This document shows, one piece after another, positions 33,796 through 43,106 of a stretch of DNA of 64,000 bases. Source of the stretch: Streptomyces sp. NBC_01288 (GTDB taxonomy: Bacteria; Actinomycetota; Actinomycetes; Streptomycetales; Streptomycetaceae); assembly GCF_035982055.1 (NCBI RefSeq), contig NZ_CP108427.1, forward strand, positions 8,803,001 to 8,867,000. Reading direction: 5' to 3'. Below the pieces are notes generated by a model. The model saw only the letters and a program-made list of their open reading frames with translations, did not search any database and was not told the DNA's origin. The translations under genes were made by a program, and so were the position numbers. Numbering within the stretch: the first letter of the stretch is position 1; each line of letters opens with the position of its first letter.

Positions 33796-36342
33796 ATGGG
33801 ACGCGGCAAGCTCCGGATCTACCTCGGCGCGGCACCGGGCGTCGGCAAGACGTACGCGATGCTGTCCGAGGCGCACCGGCGAACCGAGCGGGGCACCGAC
33901 TGCGTGGTCGCCTTCGTGGAACACCACAGCAGACCCCGCACCGAGGTGATGCTGCACGGCCTGGAGGAGATCCCACGCCGCGAACTCGCCTACCGGGACA
34001 CGCAGTTCACCGAGATGGACGTCGACGCGGTCCTCGCCCGCCACCCCGAGGTCGCCCTCGTCGACGAACTGCCGCACACCAACATCCCCGGCTCCCGCAA
34101 CGCCAAGCGCTGGCAGGACATCGAGGAACTCCTCGCCGCCGGCATCGACGTGGTCTCGACCGTCAACATCCAACACCTGGAATCCCTGGGCGACATCGTC
34201 GAGTCCATCACCGGCGTCCGCCAGCAGGAGACCGTCCCGGACGAGGTCGTCCGCCGCGCCGACCAGATCGAGCTGGTCGACATGTCACCGCCCGCGCTAC
34301 GGCGCCGGATGGCCCACGGCAACATCTACAAACCGGACAAGGTCGACGCGGCCCTGTCGAACTACTTCCGGCCCGGAAACCTCACCGCCCTGCGGGAGTT
34401 GGCGCTGCTCTGGCTCGCCGACCGGGTCGACGCCTACCTCCAGGAGTACCGCAGCGAACACCGCGTCTCGGCGATCTGGGGTTCGCGCGAGCGGATCGTC
34501 GTAGGGCTGACCGGCGGTCCGGAGGGTCGCACGCTGATCCGCCGGGCCGCGCGCCTCGCCGAAAAGGGCGCGGGCGGTGAGGTGTTGGCGGTCTACATCT
34601 CCCGCAGCGACGGACTGACCTCCGCCTCCCCGAAGGAACTGGCCCAACAGCGCACCCTGGCCGAGGACTTGGGCGGCACCTTCCACCATGTCGTCGGCGA
34701 GGACATACCGGCGGCACTGCTCGACTTCGCACGCGGGGTCAACGCCACCCAGATCGTCCTCGGCGTCTCCCGCCGCAAGGGCTGGCAGTACGTCTTCGGG
34801 CCCGGCGTCGGCTCGACGGTCGCCCGCGAGTCCGGACCCGATCTCGACGTCCACCTCATCACCCACGACGAGGCGGGCAAGGGACGCGGACTGCCCGTGA
34901 ACCGGGGTACGCGGCTCGGGCGGGCCCGGATCGTCTGGGGCTGGCTGGCCGGAATCGGCGGACCGCTGCTGCTGACCTGGCTGTTGAGCACTGTCGCCCC
35001 CGAAGTCGGCCTGGCCAACGACATGTTGCTGTACCTGACCCTGACCGTGGCGGCGGCCCTGCTCGGCGGACTCTTCCCGGCACTGGCTTCGGCCGCGGTC
35101 GGATCGCTGCTCCTGAACTGGTACTTCACCCCGCCCGTGCACACCTTCACCATCGCCGACCCCAAGAACATCGTCGCCATCGCGATCTTCGTGGCCGTCG
35201 CGGTGTCGGTCGCGTCGGTGGTCGACCTGGCGGCAAGGCGCACACACCAAGCGGCCCGGCTGCGCGCCGAGTCGGAGATCCTCTCCTTCCTCGCGGGCAA
35301 CGTACTGCGCGGCGAGACCAGCCTTGAGGCCCTCCTGGAACGGGTCCGGGAGACCTTCGGCATGGAGTCCGCCGCCCTGCTGGAGCGCGTGAGCGACGTC
35401 GAACCCTGGACCTGCGCGGGCAGCGTGGGCCCCCGCCCCTGCCAGAACCCGGAGGACGCGGACGTCGACGTACCGGTCGGCGACCACATGGCCCTGGCCC
35501 TCTCCGGCCGGGTCCTGCCCGCCGAGGACCGCCGCGTCCTGGCCGCCTTCGCCGCACAGGCCGCCGTGGTCCTGGACCGCCGCCGCCTCCGCGAAGAGGC
35601 GGACCAGGCACGGGCGTTGGCCGAGGGCAACCGCATCCGCACCGCACTCCTGGCCGCCGTGAGCCACGACCTGCGCACGCCCCTCGCCGGCATCAAAGCG
35701 GCCGTCTCCTCGCTCCGCTCCGAGGACGTCGCCTGGTCGGACGAGGACCAGGCGGAGCTGCTGGCAGGCATCGAGGACGGCGCCGACCGCCTCGACAACC
35801 TCGTAGGGAACCTCCTCGACATGTCCCGCCTCCAGACCGGCACGGTCACCCCGATCATCCGCGAGGCGGACCTCGACGAGGTGATCCCCATGGCGCTGGG
35901 CGGGGTCCCCGAGGACAGTGTCGAACTCGACATCCCCGAAACCCTGCCCATGGTCCCCGTCGACAAGGGCCTGCTGGAACGCGCCGTCGCCAACATCGTC
36001 GAGAACGCGGTGAAGTACAGCCCGGAGCGAACTCCCGTACTGGTCAAGGCGAGTGCCATCGCCGACCGCGTCGAGATCCGGGTCGTCGACCGCGGCCCCG
36101 GCGTCCCCGACGAGGCCAAGAACCGCATCTTCGAACCCTTCCAGCGCTACGGCGACGCCCCGCGCGGCGCCGGGGTGGGCCTCGGCCTCGCGGTCGCCCG
36201 CGGCTTCACCGAGGCCCTCGGCGGCACGCTGAGCGCCGAGGACACCCCCGGCGGCGGCCTCACGATGGTCCTCAGCCTCCACCTCGCCCCCGCACCCGCC
36301 CTTGCCCCCTCCGAAGGTTCCACCTACAGTCCGGCTCCGTAA
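33796..36342 (+). CDS. kdpD: Sensor histidine kinase KdpD
   Basis: The 848-aa K+/turgor-responsive kinase partner of KdpE. Architecture: N-terminal KdpD domain with Walker A GAAPGVGKTYAML; USP-like domain (about 240-360); four membrane helices (about 375-480, including LLLTWLLSTVAPEVGL and LLNWYFTPPVHTFTIADP); GAF-like region; HisKA with H624 (SHDLRTPLAG); and HATPase with NIVENAVKYSP, DRGPGVPDEAKNRIFEPF, GVGLGLA. The gene directly follows kdpE (1 nt). It is the same length as the orphan paralogue at 22996, but lacks that protein's inserted repeat. Confidence 0.96.
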   Translation: MGRGKLRIYLGAAPGVGKTYAMLSEAHRRTERGTDCVVAFVEHHSRPRTEVMLHGLEEIPRRELAYRDTQFTEMDVDAVLARHPEVALVDELPHTNIPGSRNAKRWQDIEELLAAGIDVVSTVNIQHLESLGDIVESITGVRQQETVPDEVVRRADQIELVDMSPPALRRRMAHGNIYKPDKVDAALSNYFRPGNLTALRELALLWLADRVDAYLQEYRSEHRVSAIWGSRERIVVGLTGGPEGRTLIRRAARLAEKGAGGEVLAVYISRSDGLTSASPKELAQQRTLAEDLGGTFHHVVGEDIPAALLDFARGVNATQIVLGVSRRKGWQYVFGPGVGSTVARESGPDLDVHLITHDEAGKGRGLPVNRGTRLGRARIVWGWLAGIGGPLLLTWLLSTVAPEVGLANDMLLYLTLTVAAALLGGLFPALASAAVGSLLLNWYFTPPVHTFTIADPKNIVAIAIFVAVAVSVASVVDLAARRTHQAARLRAESEILSFLAGNVLRGETSLEALLERVRETFGMESAALLERVSDVEPWTCAGSVGPRPCQNPEDADVDVPVGDHMALALSGRVLPAEDRRVLAAFAAQAAVVLDRRRLREEADQARALAEGNRIRTALLAAVSHDLRTPLAGIKAAVSSLRSEDVAWSDEDQAELLAGIEDGADRLDNLVGNLLDMSRLQTGTVTPIIREADLDEVIPMALGGVPEDSVELDIPETLPMVPVDKGLLERAVANIVENAVKYSPERTPVLVKASAIADRVEIRVVDRGPGVPDEAKNRIFEPFQRYGDAPRGAGVGLGLAVARGFTEALGGTLSAEDTPGGGLTMVLSLHLAPAPALAPSEGSTYSPAP

Positions 36343-36358
36343 TATTCGAGATACGGCC

Positions 36359-36369
36359 CGAAACTTTCG
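36359..36369. promoter_or_regulatory. CGAAA-C-TTTCG operator upstream of the GH43 gene
   Basis: CGAAACTTTCG is an 11-bp inverted repeat of the type described upstream of Streptomyces xylanase and xylosidase genes, bound by LacI-type regulators of the BxlR/XlnR kind. It is 31 nt before the GH43 start. A related TATTCGAGATA lies at 36344-36354. Confidence 0.6.
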
Positions 36370-36399
36370 AGACCGGGCCGTGCGAAGGGGCGGGGACAC

Positions 36400-37851
36400 A
36401 TGCGGACCTACGACAACCCGGTCATCGGCGGCTTCCACCCCGACCCCAGCGTGTGCCGGGTCGGCGAGGACTACTACCTGGCGTGCTCCAGCTTCGAGTA
36501 CTTCCCGGGGGTCCCGCTCTTCCACAGCCGGGACCTGGTGCACTGGCGCCAGGTCGGCAACATCCTTGACCGGCCGGGGCAGTTGGACCTGCCGGACGAC
36601 ACCCCCGCCTCGGCCGGCATCTACGCCCCGACCCTCCGCCACCACGACGGCCGCTTCCACCTGATCACCACCGACGTGCGCGGCAAGGGCACCTTCCTCG
36701 TCACCGCCGACCGCCCCGAGGGCCCCTGGTCGGACCCGGTCCTCGTCGACGTGCCCGGCATCGACCCCGACCTGGCCTGGGACGAGGACGGCACCTGCTG
36801 GTGCGCCGTCGCCGGGGTGACGGTGTCCCGCATCGACCCGGCGACCGGCAAGGTCCTGGAGGGCCCGCTCCCGATCTGGTCCGGCACCGGACTCCAGCAC
36901 CCGGAGGCCCCGCACCTCTACCGCGTCGGCGACTGGTGGTACCTGATGATCGCCGAGGGCGGCACCGCGGACGGCCACAGCGTCTCCATCGCCCGCGCCC
37001 GCTCCCCGCGCGGCCCCTACGAACCGGCCCCCGCGAACCCGATCCTCTCCCACCGCAGCACCGACCTCCCCATCCAGAGCACCGGCCACGCGGACCTGGT
37101 CACCGCCCCCGACGGCACCTGGTGGATGGTCCTGCTCGGCACCCGGCCCCGGGGCTGGTTCCCCGGCTTCCACGTGCTCGGCCGCGAGACGTTCCTGACC
37201 CCGGTGGAATGGGTGGACGGCTGGCCCAGGGTCGGCCCGGTACGGGAACAACACCCGGCGCCGGAGGCCTGGCACCCCTTCCAACTCCCGCCGGTGCGCG
37301 ACGACTTCAACGCCCCGAACCTCGCCCACTCCTGGATCTCCCCGCGTAGCAGGCCGGCCGACAGCTGGTCACTGACCGAGCGCCCGGGCTGGCTGACCCT
37401 CGACGCGAAGTCCGCCCCCGCGTTCCTCGCCCGCAGGCAGCAGCACCCCGACTGCCGCGCGTCCGTGCGGATCGACCCCGGCTCCGGCCGAGCCGGCCTC
37501 TCCGTCCGCATGGACGAGGCGCATCACTACGACGTCGAGGTCGCCGGGGGAGTGGTGGGCGTGGTCGCGCGGATCGGCCCGGTACGACAGCGGGTCGCCG
37601 AGCATCCGGTGGCGCCGGGCCCGGTCGTCCTGACCGTCGACATCACCGCGACGGACGCCGAGACGCGAGCCCCCGACATCCTCGCCTTCTCCATGGAGGG
37701 TGCCGAAGGCGCCGTAGAACTGGCCGAGTTGGACGGACGCTATCTGTCCACGCAAGTGGCAGGGGGATTCACCGGACGGGTGATCGGTATGTACGTCACC
37801 GAGGGGAAAGCGGCCTTCGACTGGTTCGACTACCAGGAGGCACTCCGATAG
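36400..37851 (+). CDS. Glycoside hydrolase family 43 protein (beta-xylosidase/arabinofuranosidase type), cytoplasmic
   Basis: A 483-aa five-bladed beta-propeller glycosidase. It has catalytic base D15 in GGFHPDPSVC, pKa-tuning Asp in PGIDPDLAWDEDG (D122/D124) and acid E169 in QHPEAPHLY. Residues about 300-483 are the C-terminal beta-sandwich (from FNAPNLAHSWISPR) that closes the active site in GH43 xylosidases. There is no signal peptide, so it acts on imported xylo- or arabino-oligosaccharides. ATG 36400 follows AAGGGGCGGGG. The upstream CGAAACTTTCG operator suggests xylan-type induction. No transporter is adjacent. Xylosidase versus arabinofuranosidase cannot be settled from sequence. Confidence 0.88.
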   Translation: MRTYDNPVIGGFHPDPSVCRVGEDYYLACSSFEYFPGVPLFHSRDLVHWRQVGNILDRPGQLDLPDDTPASAGIYAPTLRHHDGRFHLITTDVRGKGTFLVTADRPEGPWSDPVLVDVPGIDPDLAWDEDGTCWCAVAGVTVSRIDPATGKVLEGPLPIWSGTGLQHPEAPHLYRVGDWWYLMIAEGGTADGHSVSIARARSPRGPYEPAPANPILSHRSTDLPIQSTGHADLVTAPDGTWWMVLLGTRPRGWFPGFHVLGRETFLTPVEWVDGWPRVGPVREQHPAPEAWHPFQLPPVRDDFNAPNLAHSWISPRSRPADSWSLTERPGWLTLDAKSAPAFLARRQQHPDCRASVRIDPGSGRAGLSVRMDEAHHYDVEVAGGVVGVVARIGPVRQRVAEHPVAPGPVVLTVDITATDAETRAPDILAFSMEGAEGAVELAELDGRYLSTQVAGGFTGRVIGMYVTEGKAAFDWFDYQEALR

Positions 37852-37890
37852 CGGCCGACTACGCGGGGTGACCGACCCCGGAAATGCGTC

Positions 37891-37926
37891 GGGGCCGGTG
37901 CGCACCTCATGTGTGCGGCCGGCCCC
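37891..37926. terminator. Bidirectional hairpin after GH43
   Basis: GGGGCCGG...GCGCAC pairs with GTGTGC...GGCCGGCCCC around a short loop. It is a long GC stem between the convergent GH43 and DUF5999 genes, without a T-run. Confidence 0.65.
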
Positions 37927-37936
37927 TCATGTCCCT

Positions 37937-37966
37937 GAAATGCTCAAGCGGGAAATGCTCAAGCGG
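37937..37966. repeat. Exact tandem duplication of 15 bp
   Basis: GAAATGCTCAAGCGG occurs twice head to tail (37937-37951, 37952-37966). The stop codon of the DUF5999 gene lies in the second copy, so the duplication is a recent slip at that gene's 3' end. Confidence 0.85.
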
Positions 37967-38150
37967 CTGTCACCACTTGGCGGTGCGGGGCGATGATCTG
38001 CCCGTCGGGCAGGAGCTCACCGGTGTCCTCGAACAGGAGAACGCCGTTGCACAGCAGGCTCCAGCCCTGTTCCGGGTGGTGCGCCATGAGGCGGGCGGAT
38101 TCCCGGTCGGCGGATTCGGCTGTGGGACACGGTGGCTGGTGCTTGCACAT
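37959..38150 (-). CDS. DUF5999 family small protein
   Basis: A 63-aa protein beginning MCKHQPPCPTAESADRES and containing HHPEQGWSLLCNGVLLFEDTGELLPDG, the pattern of a small family widespread in Streptomyces. Paired Cys/His residues near the N-terminus (CxHxxxC) could bind metal, which is not proven. ATG 38150 has only GAGAG 9 nt upstream; an in-frame ATG at 38180 adds ten residues and is an alternative. Function unknown. Confidence 0.75.
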   Translation of the reverse strand: MCKHQPPCPTAESADRESARLMAHHPEQGWSLLCNGVLLFEDTGELLPDGQIIAPHRQVVTAA

Positions 38151-38432
38151 TGGTGGGATCTCTCGCTCTGTTGTGGTCATTTCCGTCCCCCGTGGTGTTG
38201 AGTCGGTCCGAACCCAGTGTTGCCCCATGGACGTCGATCCGCAGGGATTTAGCAGCACCGCTTCTCACAGGTTCATGACGCATCACCCGCGCGGACGGTT
38301 CATCCCAATTCCCGGCTCGTACGAGCTTTTTCGTGCTCGGACGAGCGTTACGAGCGTGAAAGGGCCGGAAACGCGATCGTACCCCGCTGCCGGGAATTCG
38401 GCGGCGGGGTACGGGGGTGACGGCGGGGAAAG

Positions 38433-39017
38433 TCAGGCGGGTGAACCGAGCAGCGGCGCGGGAGACACCCGATGGGTCAGCATCGGCAGCAACTCGGCGA
38501 CCCGGTGCGGACGATGGGCCGCGATGCCGGGCGGTGCCGGGGCCAGCGGGACCAGCAGATCGGTCGCGACGGGGCGGCCGCCGGCGCCGTCCTCGGTGAG
38601 GTCGCCGTGCAGCCAGAGCGTGAGCATGTAGAGGCCGGGCACGGAGAGGAGCCGCGGCTGGTAGGCGCCCTTCATGTTCTCTGCCTGGCGCAGCGCCCGC
38701 TCGGTGGAGGCGATGTAGGGGCCCTCGAAGAAGTGCGAGAACGCCCAGCCGTCCGGGGTCAGCATGGTCTCGGCCGCGGCGACCGCGCGGTCCCCGCAGC
38801 GGATCAGGAAACGCCATCCGGCCAGCCGGGTGACGGCCGTCCCGTCCGCGGACACGCGATCCAACACATGCAGGGGCAAAGGGAGTTCGGGTGTCGCCGG
38901 TCCCTGGGCCGCGCGCAGGGACGGGGTTTTGGCCTCGCGGACCGCGGTGGGAGAACCGAGTGCCGTGAGAACGGAGCGCAGGGCGGGCGCGGGAGCCGGG
39001 GGGACATGCAGCGGCAT
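38433..39017 (-). CDS. Conserved hypothetical protein
   Basis: A 194-aa soluble protein that I do not recognise. Visible features are a Pro/Ala-rich N-terminus, TRLAGWRFLIRCGDRAVAAAETMLTPDGWAFSHFFEGPYI in the middle, and LLSVPGLYMLTLWLHGDLTE. Third-position GC is high throughout and ATG 39017 follows GAGAGG, so it is a real gene. No membrane segment or signal peptide. It stands alone, divergent from the GCS2-type gene across a 530-bp gap. Confidence 0.65.
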   Translation of the reverse strand: MPLHVPPAPAPALRSVLTALGSPTAVREAKTPSLRAAQGPATPELPLPLHVLDRVSADGTAVTRLAGWRFLIRCGDRAVAAAETMLTPDGWAFSHFFEGPYIASTERALRQAENMKGAYQPRLLSVPGLYMLTLWLHGDLTEDGAGGRPVATDLLVPLAPAPPGIAAHRPHRVAELLPMLTHRVSPAPLLGSPA

Positions 39018-39547
39018 GGTGGGTCGCCTCTCATTCGACAGGCACTGATGGCGCGAGGGCGGGGCGGGGGCGGACGGCGCTGTCAGCTCTCGGGGTCAGG
39101 GAGGCCGGGCCGGGTTCCGCGAACATGGGTACGGCCTGCCGCACGTCACCTAGACGGCAGGTTCCAGGACCGGGGCGCCAACCTTCTGCCTTGTTCGCGG
39201 AGTTTATACGACACGGGTTCAGACGATGTTTCGTCTAGCCGTTTCCCGTATGAACAACAAGGACCTATTAGGCCAGCGATTCACGGGAATCATCCCGGTT
39301 CCGAACGGGCCCTACGGCGATGACCTCGGGATATGTCACCGATGGGGTCGGCCAATTCTCGTCGGCGTTTTTCACGAGGTCTTCATTGTCCGGGAACTGC
39401 TCGCTGCCGCATGCCTCGTGAATGTGCCGCGGGTCACGTTCGACCAGAGTAGCGGGCGCCGGGCCGGTGCGGGGACGTTATCGATCGCCAGGTCTGGGCA
39501 TCATCCTTCCTGACCCGGGGACGAGTGGGACGAGGAGGTGACGCATC
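39018..39547. other. 530-bp lower-GC intergenic region
   Basis: Divergent gap with clearly lower GC than the surroundings, especially 39195-39420. Open frames inside it lack third-position GC bias. The only structure I see is the small inverted repeat CGGGA-ATCA-TCCCG (39284-39297). It may hold the two promoters, or be a relic of transferred DNA. Confidence 0.4.
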
Positions 39548-41068
39548 GTGGGGGAGAAGGTCGTTTCGGGAGGAACGTTCGAGCTCGCCGACCGTCAGCG
39601 CTACCGCGCCAAGCTGCGGCGCTGTCTGACGGGACTGGAGCGGCTGCTGGCCGAGAAGCGGTTCGACCGCCCCAGGAACCTCATGGGGCTGGAGATCGAA
39701 CTGAACCTCGTCGGCTCCGACGGCATGCCGAGAATGCTGAATGGAGAGGTGCTGGAACGCATCGCGAGCCGAGATTTCCAAACAGAACTCGCCATGTTCA
39801 ATCTGGAAGTCAACATTGCCCCACACCGATTGGAGGGCCGGGTATTCGACCGGCTCGCCGAGGAGATCCGTACGTCACTGGCATATGCCCATCGGAAAGC
39901 GGGCGAGGTCGACGCCGGAATACTGATGATCGGCATTCTGCCGACGCTCGACCGGGACGACCTGGTCTCCTCGAACCTCTCCGCGGTCGACCGCTACACC
40001 CTGCTCAACGACCAGATCGTGGCGGCTCGCGGCGAGGATTTCGTCCTCGACATCGACGGCGTCGAGCACCTCACCTGCACCTCGGGCTCCATCGCCCCCG
40101 AAGCCGCCTGCACCTCCGTGCAGCTGCACCTCCAGGTCACCCCGGACCGCTTCGCCGATGTGTGGAACGCGGCCCAGGCCGTCGCCGCCGTACAGGTCGC
40201 CGTGGGCGCCAACTCGCCCTTCCTGTTCGGCCGTGAGCTGTGGCACGAGTCCCGGCCCCCGCTCTTCCAGCAGGCCACCGACACCCGCCCGCCCGAACTC
40301 CAGGCCCAGGGCGTCCGCCCCCGCACCTGGTTCGGCGAGCGCTGGGTCACGTCGGCGTACGACCTCTTCGAGGAGAACCTGCGCTTCTTCCCGCCCCTGC
40401 TCCCGATCCACGACGACGAGGAACCCCTCGACGTCCTCGACGCCGGCGGCATCCCCACCCTCGCCGAACTCGTCCTGCACAACGGCACGGTGTACCGCTG
40501 GAACCGCCCGGTCTACGGCATCGCCGACGGTGTCCCGCACCTGCGCGTCGAGAACCGCGTCCTGCCGGCAGGACCCACCGTCACCGACGTCATCGCCAAC
40601 ACCGCGTTCTACTACGGCGTCGTCCGCGCCCTCGCCGAGGAGTCGCGGCCGGTGTGGACCCGGCTGCCCTTCGAGGCGGCCGCCGCCAACTTCGACACCG
40701 CGTGCCGCCACGGCATCGACGCCCGCCTGCTCTGGCCCCGGCGCGGACGCCTCGGTGGCGTCACCGAGATCGACGCGGTGGCCCTCGTACGCGACGAACT
40801 GCTGCCGCTCGCGGAGGCCGGCCTGGACGCGTGGGGGGTCGAACCGGCCGACCGGGACCTGTACTTGGGCGTGATCGACGAGCGCTGCCGGCGTCGGGCC
40901 AACGGGGCGACCTGGCAGTCCGCCACGTTCCACCGGGCCCTGGAGCAGGGGCTCACGAGGGAAGCGGCGCTGGCCGCGACGACCCGCCGCTACAGCGAGT
41001 TGATGCATCTCGGGGAGCCGGTCCACACCTGGCCGGTGGGGTTGCCGGAGCCGGTGCCGCTGGGGTGA
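39548..41068 (+). CDS. Glutamate-cysteine ligase family (GCS2-type) protein
   Basis: A 506-aa ATP-dependent carboxylate-amine ligase of the GCS2 superfamily. The N-terminal MGLEIELNLVG (about 43-53) is the metal/substrate Glu motif; further conserved segments are LEVNIAPHRL, CTSVQLHLQV, GANSPFLFGRELWHESR and LRVENRVLPAGPTVTDVIANTAFYYG. The product could be gamma-glutamylcysteine or another gamma-glutamyl amide. Streptomyces use mycothiol, so a non-glutathione role is likely. GTG 39548 has AGGAGGTGA 6-8 nt upstream. No pathway partner is adjacent. Confidence 0.82.
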   Translation: MGEKVVSGGTFELADRQRYRAKLRRCLTGLERLLAEKRFDRPRNLMGLEIELNLVGSDGMPRMLNGEVLERIASRDFQTELAMFNLEVNIAPHRLEGRVFDRLAEEIRTSLAYAHRKAGEVDAGILMIGILPTLDRDDLVSSNLSAVDRYTLLNDQIVAARGEDFVLDIDGVEHLTCTSGSIAPEAACTSVQLHLQVTPDRFADVWNAAQAVAAVQVAVGANSPFLFGRELWHESRPPLFQQATDTRPPELQAQGVRPRTWFGERWVTSAYDLFEENLRFFPPLLPIHDDEEPLDVLDAGGIPTLAELVLHNGTVYRWNRPVYGIADGVPHLRVENRVLPAGPTVTDVIANTAFYYGVVRALAEESRPVWTRLPFEAAAANFDTACRHGIDARLLWPRRGRLGGVTEIDAVALVRDELLPLAEAGLDAWGVEPADRDLYLGVIDERCRRRANGATWQSATFHRALEQGLTREAALAATTRRYSELMHLGEPVHTWPVGLPEPVPLG

Positions 41069-41132
41069 GGTGTGGGGGTGGGATGAAGTGTGGGGCGGGG
41101 TGTGGGGTGGGACGGGGTGAACTGACCCTGTT

Positions 41133-42920
41133 TCAGCCCGCGTTGGCCGATGCGCCCGACGCGCCCGCCGCCACGATGGCCTGGAGGATCACCGACTGGA
41201 TCTGAGCCGGGTCGGTCACCTCGTGGCCCGAGCCGCCGGTCGCCTCGGCGATCTGGCGGGCCTCCTCCTTGTCGGCCTCCGGACCCACCCCGATCATGAT
41301 GAGCGGCACCGGCCGCTCAGGGCTGGCGAGTTGCCGCAACTGCTTGATGAGCGTGGAGCGGGAGATGCTGCCCGGGTCCTGGTTGACGCCGTCGGTCAGG
41401 ATGACGAGCGCGTTGAACTTCCCCTTGGCGTAAGAGGACGTGGCCGCCTTGTACGCGGCGAGCGTGGTGTCGTAGAGCCCGGTCGCGCCGTTCCGCACCG
41501 GCTTCAGCGAGCCGAACGCCGCTGACAGGGCGTCCCGTTGGGTGCCGTCGCCGGTGCGGTCGCCGAGCCGCTCGGTCGGCACCAGGACGCGGTAGTCCTT
41601 GTCGCCGTCGAGCTTCGTCGAGAACTCCCACAACCCGATCTCGTCCTCGGGCGTGAACGTGGCCAGCGCCTGCAACAGCGAGGCCTTGGTGACATCCATG
41701 CGCGACTGCCCCGTCCCCGGCACCGACTCCGCCATCGAGGCGGACGCGTCGACGACCGTGGTGATCCGCGCGCTCTGCACCGTGATCGTCCAAGTACCCA
41801 GGGCCTCTTGGAGCGCCGCGTCGGAGGCCTGCTCGGGCGCGGCCACGGCGTACGGCTGCGGACTGCTGCCACCGGCCTTGGCGACCACGGCCTTCGGCGC
41901 GGCGTCGTCATCCGTCCGGAAGCCGTACTTCTCCATCAGCTTCTGCTGGGCCGGCCGGCTCAGATACGTCATGAACCGGATCGCGGCCCGGCTCTGGTCC
42001 GTCGTCAGCCGCTCCTGGTCGACCAGGTTGTACGGGTAGTCGAGCCGAGGGGAACCGTCCTTCGGGTAGAAGAGATCCAGGCTCCCGTCGCTGTCCGCCG
42101 ACGCGTTGTACGTGAATGCCGACTGCTCGCTGAGGACCAGCGCCTGGTTGCGCTTCGGGTTGCCCTGCTCGGTGCCGGACGCGTTGCGCGGCAGGGTGTC
42201 CAGGACCTGGCCGTCGGTGTCCGAGGTCCGCTGCGACAACGTCTTCATCATCGCCGCGGCCTGTGTTGCCCCGCCCTTGACCTTGGCGGCGGCCGTGCTC
42301 AGTTGCGTGAGCGCCAGCAGTCCCGTCGCGCTGCGCGCCGGATCGGCCGCGCCCAGGCGCAGCGAGTCGTCCGTGAGGGTGGCACCGGCCAGGTCGAGCC
42401 AGCTGTACGTCTTCTTCGGCCACCCGAGCGACTTCGCGGCGGCCGGGACCATCGCCACCCCGACCGGTGTGGAGGCCACGTTGCCCGTGGGAGTCACCTC
42501 CGTCGCGTCGGCGTCGGCGGCCGACGTGACCTCGTTCACCCACAGCTCCGAGTCGGGCACCCACACCTGCGCGTCCGGGTGCTTGCCCGCCTTGAGCGTG
42601 TCCGCGAACTTGTACGACTCCTGGGCGGTCACGGAGATGTTCAGACACTGCCCGTCGGACGTGATGCTCTCGTCGCGCGCCTGTCCGGCCGCCGCGCGCA
42701 GAGCGGGAGCCATGTCGGGAGAGGCGGCGAGTTTCAGCCGTACCGCGTCCTTCCGGCAGGAGGAACCGAAGGAGAGCAACCCGCTCTGCACCGCGACGGC
42801 GGTACCGCCGGCGACGGTCAGCACGAGCACCGTGGCGACGGCCACCGTGCGGCGGCGCGCGCGAGGACGGGGGTCGCTGCCGCCCGCACCGTACTGATCG
42901 GGCAAGCTGTGACGTCCCAT
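41133..42920 (-). CDS. Substrate-binding and von Willebrand factor A domain protein
   Basis: A 595-aa secreted or membrane-anchored protein. A basic N-terminus (RPRARRRTVAVATVLVLTVAGGTAVAV) gives an anchor or signal. Residues about 60-370 are a type-2 periplasmic binding-like domain (LAASPDMAPALRAAAG, VWVPDSELW, TYLSRPAQQKLMEKYGFR). Residues about 390-580 are a VWA domain with an intact MIDAS (VVDASASMAES; NALVILTDGVNQD). The fusion suggests a sensor or adhesion role rather than plain transport, and no ABC permease is nearby. ATG 42920 follows GGGAGGGG by about 10 nt. The ligand is unknown. Confidence 0.82.
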   Translation of the reverse strand: MGRHSLPDQYGAGGSDPRPRARRRTVAVATVLVLTVAGGTAVAVQSGLLSFGSSCRKDAVRLKLAASPDMAPALRAAAGQARDESITSDGQCLNISVTAQESYKFADTLKAGKHPDAQVWVPDSELWVNEVTSAADADATEVTPTGNVASTPVGVAMVPAAAKSLGWPKKTYSWLDLAGATLTDDSLRLGAADPARSATGLLALTQLSTAAAKVKGGATQAAAMMKTLSQRTSDTDGQVLDTLPRNASGTEQGNPKRNQALVLSEQSAFTYNASADSDGSLDLFYPKDGSPRLDYPYNLVDQERLTTDQSRAAIRFMTYLSRPAQQKLMEKYGFRTDDDAAPKAVVAKAGGSSPQPYAVAAPEQASDAALQEALGTWTITVQSARITTVVDASASMAESVPGTGQSRMDVTKASLLQALATFTPEDEIGLWEFSTKLDGDKDYRVLVPTERLGDRTGDGTQRDALSAAFGSLKPVRNGATGLYDTTLAAYKAATSSYAKGKFNALVILTDGVNQDPGSISRSTLIKQLRQLASPERPVPLIMIGVGPEADKEEARQIAEATGGSGHEVTDPAQIQSVILQAIVAAGASGASANAG

Positions 42921-43106
42921 GACGGTGATGCCCCTCCCTGTTGAACCACGTGCCGGTGTGCGGCCGTATGGCAGACATGGGGGAGGTACGTCCCGAACCG
43001 CGTCCGTCCCCCCAACGGCCTGTCGCGCACGATCTTCGTAAGTTCTTTCGAGACCCTAGCGGGGCGAAGATGGGCATGAGGCGGGATTTCCGAACTGAAG
43101 GCAGGT

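Noticed and set aside
34297..37329. 1010-codon minus-strand frame opposite kdpD and GH43
   Set aside because: It spans two well-supported genes on the other strand and has antisense composition.
39226..39513. 95-codon open frame in the low-GC gap
   Set aside because: Third-position GC is far below that of neighbouring genes, there is no RBS and no recognisable domain.
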